From assembly GCA_018399455.1 (NCBI GenBank), contig JAGYOT010000154.1, positions 1 to 5,444 on the forward strand: DNA of 5,444 nucleotides, written 5' to 3'. Below the pieces are notes generated by a model that saw only the letters and a list, made by a program, of their open reading frames with translations, did not search any database and was not told where the DNA came from. Positions 1 through 5,444 of this stretch are shown one piece after another. The stretch's first letter is position 1; each line of letters starts with the position of its first letter. Made by a program: the position numbers and the translations under genes. This DNA is from Desulfobacterales bacterium (lineage in GTDB: Bacteria > Desulfobacterota > Desulfobacteria > Desulfobacterales > Desulfosalsimonadaceae).

Positions 1-1096
1 AGGAAATAAAAACAACCAGGGTGCCCAGGGTGATACGCTCGTCCAGAAGGCTGCCGCCGCCGTAAAAGATCACCACTGCCAGCACCACGGAGCTCATCAG
101 CTCGATAAAGGGCATAAAAAAGGCGAATACGGTGATCTGCTGCATTCCCGCGGTAAAATAGGCATGATTAAGGCGCCGGAATGAATTATAGTTGTCTGCC
201 TCCTGGCGGAACAATTGAATAACGGCCATTCCGCCGATGGTTTCTGAAAACTGGGAGTTGATTTCAGCCAGCTTGATCCGAAGGGTGCGGAATGCACCGC
301 GGGCGGCTCTGGCGAACCTGGCGGCGGAATAGAAAACAAAGGGGAAAACGGCATAAGCCACCAGGGAGAGCCGCCAGTCGATAGCAAAGAGAACAACCGT
401 TATGCCCACAATCAAAAACATATCCTTCATTACGAAGATAATGACCGAAGTAAACATTTCATGCATGTTCTGGATATCGTTGGTTACCCGGGTCACCAGA
501 CGCCCCAGCGGATTGTGGGTGAAAAAGCGTACGGAAAGGCTTTGAATGTGGGCAAAGAGGCTGACCCTCAGATTGTGCATGACACGCTGACCGATCAACT
601 CCATCAAAAGGACCTGGAAAAAACTGCATCCAAAATTTAAAATAACGACCCCAAGGAGGACTGCGGCCACATAGATGAGTCCCTGCATATCGGAGCGGCG
701 AAGCTTTTGGATATCTTCAGGGGGCAGTTCGGAGAGATCCGGATAGCTGATTTCAGCCGAACCTCCATCCTTTCGGGATACGGTGAATTTTTCCGGATAG
801 GCGGCCACGATGGTTTTGATTTGAGGATCGGAGAGATCCACCGCAAGGCGGGGAGTTTCTCCCTCGCGCTGTTTGCCGTCCTCATGAAAGCCCGGTACAA
901 TATAGCTGTCAATGGCCACCTTGGTGATATAAGGGACAGCCAGCTCAAACAGGGTGATGGCCACCATGAGTGAAAAGGTTGTTAAAAGCAGGATGCGGTA
1001 AGGCCGGACAAAAGGGTAAAGCCGGCGCAGCAGTTGCAGGTCCTGGGACTTGCCCAGTGCTTTTTCGGAAAATCGGGAATCAACGGTATTTGACAT
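1..1096 (-). CDS. ABC exporter half-transporter, second subunit of a heterodimer (BmrD/YheH-like), 3' end cut by window edge
   Basis: Inner-membrane ABC exporter subunit; only the first 365 residues lie in the window. Visible segments are TM1 about 34-57, TM2 about 139-162, TM3 about 215-238, TM4 about 239-257, TM5 about 325-347 and the start of TM6 from about 357. Typical exporter landmarks are present: PLGRLVTRVTND (196-207) before TM3, and the TIGGMAVIQLF stretch (286-296) of the coupling region before TM5. Between TM1 and TM2 lies a charged, non-hydrophobic insert at residues 64-137, far longer than the usual short first external loop. The nucleotide-binding domain is off the window. The ATG at 1096 follows the upstream gene's TAG by two bases, which suggests translational coupling; only a weak GGAAA lies ahead of it. 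The insert and the pairing with a degenerate-site subunit point to the BmrD/YheH type. Substrate is unknown; multidrug or lipid export is a guess from the family. Confidence 0.93.
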   Translation of the reverse strand, partial: MSNTVDSRFSEKALGKSQDLQLLRRLYPFVRPYRILLLTTFSLMVAITLFELAVPYITKVAIDSYIVPGFHEDGKQREGETPRLAVDLSDPQIKTIVAAYPEKFTVSRKDGGSAEISYPDLSELPPEDIQKLRRSDMQGLIYVAAVLLGVVILNFGCSFFQVLLMELIGQRVMHNLRVSLFAHIQSLSVRFFTHNPLGRLVTRVTNDIQNMHEMFTSVIIFVMKDMFLIVGITVVLFAIDWRLSLVAYAVFPFVFYSAARFARAARGAFRTLRIKLAEINSQFSETIGGMAVIQLFRQEADNYNSFRRLNHAYFTAGMQQITVFAFFMPFIELMSSVVLAVVIFYGGGSLLDERITLGTLVVFIS

Positions 1097-1098
1097 GG

Positions 1099-2832
1099 CT
1101 AATTAAAGTTTTCCAGTCGCTGCAGCTGATCGGTTTTGGCATAATAGCTGCTTTTTGCCAGAAGTTCAGAGTGAGTTCCGGATGCAATGCGCCGGCCCTG
1201 GTCTAAAACGATGATCCGGTCGGCAAACTGGACTGCGGGAATCCGGTGCGAGGCGATGATAATGGTCCGGTGCGTGGCAAGTGCACGGATCGTACCGAGG
1301 ATGGCTGTGGCGGTTGCCGCATCCACCTGACCGATAGGGTCATCCAGCAGAAGGATCCGCGGCTCATGGATCAGGGCACGGGCCAGAACGATTCGCTGTT
1401 TCTGCCCGCCGGAGAGAACGATTCCCTTTTCCCCCACAACGGTATCAAGCCCATGGGGCAGTTCTGCGACGGTGTCATCCAGGGCGGCCTCGTGAATGGC
1501 CAACCGTATTCTTTTTTCATCTGCGATTTGCCCGAAAGCCACGTTCTCCCGGATAGTGCCGGAAAAAAGAAAGGGCTCCTGGGAGACAAAGCCTATGTGC
1601 CGGCGCAGATCATCGAGTTTGATGTCACGAATATCGCGGCCGTCGATGGTGATAGCGCCTTTGGTGACGTCGTAGAGCCGCGGGATCAGCTTTAAAAGCG
1701 TTGTTTTTCCACAGCCCTGCGGGCCCATGATTCCCAGGATCTGTCCGTTTGGCGCGGTAAGAGACAAATTGTTAATAACCGTCGCCGTTTCCCGACTGTA
1801 AGCAAAGGATACCCGTTCAAACCGAATGTCCTCCCGGATGTCCGCCAGACGGACCGCCTTCGCCGAATCCACAATCTCCGCCCTTGTTTCAAGAATGTTG
1901 TTGATCCGGTCCAGGGAGGCCGCTCCACGCTGAATGAGATTGGTGACCCAGCCTATCGCCATCATGGGCCATGTGAGCAGATTCAGGTAGTTTATAAAGG
2001 CAACGAAATCTCCGGGTGTGATAACGCTGGTAATGGTCTGCCGGCCGCCGAGGAAAACCACAATGGTCAGGCTGATATTGGTGAAAAGGATCATCATGGG
2101 AAAGAAGCTGCCCGTTATGCGAACCAGTTTAAGGTTTTCAGTGATATAGTTTTGTGAAGCCCTTCCCAGGCGATCATACTCAACAGGCTGCAGGTTGTAT
2201 GCCTTGATGATGCGGATTCCCGCAAAACTCTCCCGTACCACCTCCGTGAGTTCGGAGAAACTCTGTTGAACCGTGGTATAGCGCTGATGCATTTTCTGGC
2301 CGAACCGACGGGTCAGAACAATAATCACGGGCATGGGAATCAGGGCAAAAAGTGTGAGTTTAACATTAATATAGGCCATGAAGCAGATGGCGGCGGTCCC
2401 GAGAAAAACGGCGTCCGTAAAGGCCACCATGCCCATTCCAACTGCCATTCGGATGTTGTTGATGTCATTGGTGGCATGGGCCATTAAATCGCCGGTTCTG
2501 GCCTGGTCGAAATAGCCCGCAGAGAGGGCCTGGATATGGGAGAACAGGCGGTTTCGCAGGCCTTCCTCAACCACCCGGGACGTCCCGATCAAAAACCGGC
2601 GCCAGACGAACCGCAGAACGGCCATAATCCCCGCAATGAGCAGAATGTAGCCGGCATAGCGGGCGAGACCGGCCCATTCGATGTCCATGGCAGTCAGATC
2701 ATCCACTGCCCATTTGATTACCCGGGGAATAAACAGCTGCAGCACATCCACTGTCATCAGGCAGATGATGCCCGTAATGATCAGTTTGCGGCGTTGACGG
2801 AAATAGGGCCGAATAAGGTTAAAAGAGGTCAT
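1099..2832 (-). CDS. ABC exporter half-transporter, degenerate-site subunit (BmrC/YheI- and MdlA-like)
   Basis: Complete 577-residue half-transporter, a normal length for the family, acting in the inner membrane with the gene directly downstream. The membrane domain spans about 1-310: TM1 about 16-36, TM2 54-77, TM3 130-153, TM4 156-174, TM5 240-262, TM6 274-298. Nucleotide-binding domain: A-loop Tyr345, Walker A GPQGCGKTT (370-378, Lys376), Q-loop Gln418, X-loop region VGEKG (466-470), signature LSGGQ (473-477), Walker B ILLLD (493-497), H-loop His529. The residue after Walker B is Asp498 (GAC at 1339-1341) where active exporters have catalytic Glu. This is the hallmark of the degenerate half of heterodimers such as TM287/288 and BmrCD. 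The intact LSGGQ would complete the active site of the partner. An in-frame TAA five codons upstream fixes ATG 2832 as the earliest start; no good Shine-Dalgarno precedes it (GAAGG is 18 bases away). Substrate cannot be told from sequence. Confidence 0.96.
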   Translation of the reverse strand: MTSFNLIRPYFRQRRKLIITGIICLMTVDVLQLFIPRVIKWAVDDLTAMDIEWAGLARYAGYILLIAGIMAVLRFVWRRFLIGTSRVVEEGLRNRLFSHIQALSAGYFDQARTGDLMAHATNDINNIRMAVGMGMVAFTDAVFLGTAAICFMAYINVKLTLFALIPMPVIIVLTRRFGQKMHQRYTTVQQSFSELTEVVRESFAGIRIIKAYNLQPVEYDRLGRASQNYITENLKLVRITGSFFPMMILFTNISLTIVVFLGGRQTITSVITPGDFVAFINYLNLLTWPMMAIGWVTNLIQRGAASLDRINNILETRAEIVDSAKAVRLADIREDIRFERVSFAYSRETATVINNLSLTAPNGQILGIMGPQGCGKTTLLKLIPRLYDVTKGAITIDGRDIRDIKLDDLRRHIGFVSQEPFLFSGTIRENVAFGQIADEKRIRLAIHEAALDDTVAELPHGLDTVVGEKGIVLSGGQKQRIVLARALIHEPRILLLDDPIGQVDAATATAILGTIRALATHRTIIIASHRIPAVQFADRIIVLDQGRRIASGTHSELLAKSSYYAKTDQLQRLENFN

Positions 2833-2941
2833 CGGACAATATCTTTAAAGCCTTCAGTTTGATATCCGCAGTAATCCAATGGTGCGTAAAATAATTGAAT
2901 TTTCTTTGCATCAGTTCATTCTGTTATGGCAAAATCCATCA

Positions 2942-2970
2942 ATTTTATGGTAAACAATAAAAATCACCAA
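2942..2970 (-). promoter_or_regulatory. Candidate sigma70-type promoter for the ABC exporter pair
   Basis: On the minus strand TTGGTG (2970-2965) is followed by a 17-base spacer and TAAAAT (2947-2942). The -10 matches TATAAT at five of six positions and the -35 matches TTGACA only at its TTG. A start near 2935 would leave a leader of about 100 bases before the ATG at 2832. Spacing and orientation fit, but AT-rich DNA produces such matches by chance, so this is a candidate only. Confidence 0.35.
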
Positions 2971-2979
2971 AAACAATAA
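2952..2979. repeat. 9-bp direct repeat AAACAATAA, two copies with 19-bp period
   Basis: AAACAATAA occurs at 2952-2960 and again, exactly, at 2971-2979, so the starts are 19 bases apart, close to two helical turns. The pair straddles the -35 and spacer of the candidate minus promoter, and the right copy lies just upstream of TATAAA on the plus strand. It could be a tandem operator for a regulator of either gene. It is also simple A-rich sequence that could repeat by chance; no regulator is recognised. Confidence 0.4.
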
Positions 2980-3038
2980 CTATAAACTCATTCTTTCCGG
3001 GGATCAATGAATTTGGGCCGGCAACTAAACGGCGGGGC

Positions 3039-3044
3039 AGAGGA
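3039..3044 (+). promoter_or_regulatory. Ribosome binding site supporting the GTG start at 3055
   Basis: AGAGGA lies ten bases before GTG 3055. The competing upstream ATG at 3007 has only GGGGA at 2999-3003, three bases away, which is too close for normal initiation. Starting at GTG also gives a compact signal peptide (M-R-F-I-R-G then a hydrophobic core). The ATG start would add 16 residues including two adjacent Glu in the n-region. The evidence favours GTG but does not exclude ATG. Confidence 0.5.
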
Positions 3045-3054
3045 AAAGTACAAT

Positions 3055-5444
3055 GTGCGGTTTATCCGCGGTTTGAGCCTTGTTTTTTTGTGGGCGCTGC
3101 TGCTTGTTGGTTCGGGCATGGAGACCGGAGGGCCCTGCCTGGCCCGGGCCCAGGCCCCTCAGGCGGGGGCGCCGGAGGACCATGAGCCATCGCCTTATCA
3201 GCTTCTGGATCAATCCCTTGCGGAAAGCCTCGCGGTGGAACAAGAGCAGCAAGAGGATTTTCGCCGGCAGCTGACGGACGCCCGGGAATATGAGCAGTTG
3301 TGCCGGGAGCGGCTGGATGTATATCAGATTCAGCTTAGTGCCCACCGCAACATTCTGGTATTGCCTACAATTCCTGAATACGAACTGCAGGAGGCGAAGA
3401 GTCAGCACCTGGCCACTCTCAACAAGCTTTCCGAGCGGGTTAAGGAAATACAGGAACGATTAACCGAACTGCGCCGCAAGAAAGAGACGATCCGGAACAA
3501 CCTAGACTCTTATAAGGAACAGAAAGCCAATATCAAGGGTGATGCATCCGAATCCGGATGGAGTCGAAAAGCGCAGGAAAAGCTCATCCGCCTGATCGAC
3601 ATCCTGTCGCGTCAGCAGGAGGTCGTGGCTGATATAGAAGCCATCTATGAGGGTCTTCTGGCGCGAATCCGGGAGATGCAGTCCGAATACCAGAAAACGG
3701 CCTCGCATTTTGAGCAGCAGATTGCCGAGCGGGCGCAATATCGGCTTTTAAAGCGAAGCGTCAATCCTCTCAGCCAGCTGGGGCTGAAGCAAATTCAGGC
3801 TGAAGGGGCGCGTCTGGCCCAAAAGACCCGCCAGGTTTTTTCCTACGCCTATTGGAAAGATATCGGAATCAGTGATCAAAAGGCTTATACCCTGTTTGTT
3901 CTGGTCTTTTTTCTGCTGCTTGCCGCCATGGAATGCGTGCTTGGATTAGTGCGGCGTTTTTTCCTCCGCCTGCGGGACAGGTGCGAGGAAACAGGTAATT
4001 TCTGGCAGTATCTCACCGTTCGGCTCGTCCGGCGCTCGCTTTTTCTGGCGGGTGCGATTCTCTATATCCTCTTTTTCCCGGTCAAACCGACCTACGAGTT
4101 TACGCCCCTGTTTGTTTTGCTGCATTTGCTGGCCGAGGTGTTGATCGTTGTTTTAATGGTCCGGTGGTGGCTTAATTTTTTTCATGTGCTCTGGTCGGAC
4201 ACCCAGGCCCCGTTTTACCGTTTTCTCCATATGTATCTGAAAGTCTTGCTTTACGGCATCATGGCCTTTGGGGTGCTTTATTATCTCCTGAAGACGGCGC
4301 TTGGTGAAACCGGTATGCTGCTGTTGCTATCCCGGATTGTCTTTGAAGTCGGCCTGCTGATATGGAGCGTTGTCTTTTGGCGCCGCTTTCATTTTTATTT
4401 CAAAGCCTCACCCCTTGTCGAAAATCGCTGGTTTGTCGCTGCCAGGCCTATTCTCCCGGCGGTCGGCTACGGTGTCGTCCTGGCCGGACTGTTCTTTGAG
4501 CTCATCGGATTCGGAGGGATGGCGGGATTTTGGTACACTTCACTGTCCAGAACTTCAGCCGTTTTTTTATGGATTGGTGTTTTATACCGTGTATTAAAGG
4601 AGGTTTCGCCCGGGGGTGAGGCAGCTGAGGAAGAAGTTTCGGAACCGGGACAGGAAAGGCCTATGCCGGTGAGGTGGCTTTTGATCCGCCTGGGGAAAAC
4701 AGGTCTTCTGATAGCAGCTGTTTTGGCCGTGCCCCTGGCGTGGGGGGCAAGGGAGAACTTTCTCGGGGATTTGTTTTTTGCAGTCAATTATGAGGTGAAT
4801 CTGGGCGATATGCAGATCAGCGTTCTGGACCTGGCGGTGGCTGTATTGATTGTTCTGCTTACCCATACGTTTGTGGCGATCTGGAAGGCCCTGCTAAGAG
4901 AAAAGCTACTTGCCCGTCGGGAGATGGAACCGGGGCTTAAAGATTCCATCACCACCATCAGCGGCTATATCGGGTGGGTGATCAGCATTATGGTCGTCTT
5001 TCGCGTTATCGGCATCAGCACGGCCTCGCTCGCGGTCTTGTTCGGCGCTTTGGGGATTGGCCTTGGATTCGGGCTCCAGAATATATTCAGCAATTTTATA
5101 AGCGGTATTATCCTGCTGTTTGAGCGCCCCATTCAGGTGGGGGATGTGATCGAGATCAACGGCATCTGGGGGACGGTAACCAAAATCAATGTGCGCGCCA
5201 CCCAGGTTAAAACCTACGACAATGCCGATCTCATTATTCCCAATTCCGATTTTGTGAGCCGCCAGCTCACCAACTGGAGCTTCAAGGACGCCCGGGTCCG
5301 GCGCACCATAACGGTAGGCGTAGCCTATGGGTCGGATACTGAGCTGGTCAGGGAAACCCTTCTGAATATTGCCGTGAATAATTCCAGTATCTACCGGCGG
5401 CCTCAGCCGGAGGTGCTTTTTTCAGATTTCGGGGAAAGCGCTCT
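3055..5444 (+). CDS. Large mechanosensitive channel of the MscS family, MscK/KefA type, 3' end cut by window edge
   Basis: Inner-membrane tension-gated channel that would release solutes on hypo-osmotic shock. 796 codons are visible, numbered here from GTG 3055; ATG 3007 would add 16 residues. Order: signal peptide 1-34 with basic MRFIRG, hydrophobic core and an A-Q-A cleavage site before Pro35; periplasmic Glu/Gln/Arg-rich coiled coil about 40-270; then about eleven membrane segments near 278-299, 328-342, 350-370, 391-412, 421-442, 463-487, 494-513, 546-563, 588-610, 632-652 and the pore helix 656-688. The pore helix carries GALGIGLGFGLQN (664-676), SNFISG and FERPIQVGD (689-697), followed by the beta domain (IPNSDFV 728-734, NWS 740-742, GVAYGSD 755-761). 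The number of helices and the GLGFGLQ/FERP signatures match MscK rather than small MscS. Most of the cytoplasmic alpha-beta domain is missing; by comparison with MscK the full protein should be roughly 920 residues. It is divergent from the ABC pair. Confidence 0.95.
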   Translation, partial: MRFIRGLSLVFLWALLLVGSGMETGGPCLARAQAPQAGAPEDHEPSPYQLLDQSLAESLAVEQEQQEDFRRQLTDAREYEQLCRERLDVYQIQLSAHRNILVLPTIPEYELQEAKSQHLATLNKLSERVKEIQERLTELRRKKETIRNNLDSYKEQKANIKGDASESGWSRKAQEKLIRLIDILSRQQEVVADIEAIYEGLLARIREMQSEYQKTASHFEQQIAERAQYRLLKRSVNPLSQLGLKQIQAEGARLAQKTRQVFSYAYWKDIGISDQKAYTLFVLVFFLLLAAMECVLGLVRRFFLRLRDRCEETGNFWQYLTVRLVRRSLFLAGAILYILFFPVKPTYEFTPLFVLLHLLAEVLIVVLMVRWWLNFFHVLWSDTQAPFYRFLHMYLKVLLYGIMAFGVLYYLLKTALGETGMLLLLSRIVFEVGLLIWSVVFWRRFHFYFKASPLVENRWFVAARPILPAVGYGVVLAGLFFELIGFGGMAGFWYTSLSRTSAVFLWIGVLYRVLKEVSPGGEAAEEEVSEPGQERPMPVRWLLIRLGKTGLLIAAVLAVPLAWGARENFLGDLFFAVNYEVNLGDMQISVLDLAVAVLIVLLTHTFVAIWKALLREKLLARREMEPGLKDSITTISGYIGWVISIMVVFRVIGISTASLAVLFGALGIGLGFGLQNIFSNFISGIILLFERPIQVGDVIEINGIWGTVTKINVRATQVKTYDNADLIIPNSDFVSRQLTNWSFKDARVRRTITVGVAYGSDTELVRETLLNIAVNNSSIYRRPQPEVLFSDFGESA

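Larger units (their letters stand above)
2833..3054. other. AT-rich divergent intergenic region
   Basis: This non-coding stretch separates the minus-strand ABC pair from the plus-strand channel gene and must hold the promoters of both unless they are read from outside. By hand count the 120 bases from 2881 to 3000 contain 35 G or C (29%), well below the coding DNA on either side. It holds the candidate minus promoter and the 9-bp direct repeat listed separately. I found no convincing -35/-10 pair for the plus-strand gene: TATAAA at 2981-2986 is a passable -10 but has no -35 at 16-18 bases. If the channel gene instead starts at ATG 3007, the region ends at 3006. Confidence 0.8.

Noticed and set aside
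97..973. Several 88-103 residue frames on both strands across the truncated ABC gene
   Set aside because: The continuous minus-strand frame from 1096 to the window edge encodes a coherent exporter membrane domain; the others are shadows of it.
1246..1695. 149-residue open frame on the plus strand inside the complete ABC gene
   Set aside because: It lies wholly antisense to the nucleotide-binding domain with all its conserved motifs, and its translation has no recognisable domain. It is a shadow frame.
2905..2933. TTTGC ... GCAAA possible stem in the intergenic region
   Set aside because: A five-base stem with a 19-base loop and no U-tract is not a terminator and is too weak to call a regulatory RNA structure.
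2936..2950. Imperfect inverted repeat CCAT...ATGG overlapping the candidate -10
   Set aside because: Only the outer four bases on each side pair clearly, so it is too short to be claimed as an operator.
2975..2986. TATAAA as the -10 of a plus-strand promoter for the channel
   Set aside because: No recognisable -35 lies 16-18 bases upstream (only A-runs), so it was not listed as a feature.
3136..3138. Cysteine (residue 28) in the channel's signal region as a possible lipobox
   Set aside because: The preceding residues are T-G-G-P, which do not fit a lipobox; the A-Q-A site six residues later is a better signal peptidase I site.
3025..3408. 127-residue open frame on the minus strand over the start of the channel gene
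   Set aside because: It is antisense to the signal peptide and coiled coil of the channel, and its translation is low-complexity and domain-free. The plus-strand frame is clearly the real one.

Overview
The window holds three protein-coding genes around one AT-rich divergent intergenic region. Two of the genes run off the ends of the window. All three look chromosomal and ordinary in composition. I see no RNA gene, CRISPR array, insertion sequence, attachment site or phage gene. The organism is a Gram-negative bacterium: the right-hand gene encodes an MscK-type channel with a signal peptide and a periplasmic coiled-coil domain. Coding GC near 50% and the style of the proteins fit Desulfobacterota / deltaproteobacteria, but that lineage guess is inference and not demonstrated here.

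Left block (minus strand, 2832 down to 1). Two ABC exporter half-transporters (membrane domain then nucleotide-binding domain) form a tightly coupled pair. The first, 577 aa and complete, has an Asp in place of the catalytic Glu after Walker B, but an intact LSGGQ signature. The second begins two bases after the first one's stop codon and is cut by the window edge inside TM6. It carries a hydrophilic insert of roughly 70 residues between TM1 and TM2. A degenerate-site subunit followed by a subunit with an enlarged first extracellular loop is the layout of heterodimeric exporters such as Bacillus BmrC/BmrD (YheI/YheH). The Asp-bearing first subunit is also like E. coli MdlA. The pair most likely makes one heterodimeric inner-membrane exporter of unknown substrate.

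Middle (2833-3054). This is a divergent intergenic stretch; the 120 bases 2881-3000 are about 29% GC by hand count. It contains a plausible sigma70-like promoter for the ABC pair and a 9-bp direct repeat with 19-bp period.

Right block (plus strand, 3055 to the end). A large mechanosensitive channel of the MscS family, MscK/KefA type: signal peptide, periplasmic coiled coil, about 11 membrane segments, MscS pore helix and the start of the cytoplasmic beta domain. It is truncated by the window end. Its periplasmic region is clearly shorter than that of E. coli MscK.

The two transcription units are divergent and have no obvious metabolic link. Sharing an upstream region does not by itself show co-regulation. 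I found nothing that amounts to a clearly new biological system; the points most worth a second look are the exporter's asymmetry and ectodomain insert, and the short-form MscK architecture.
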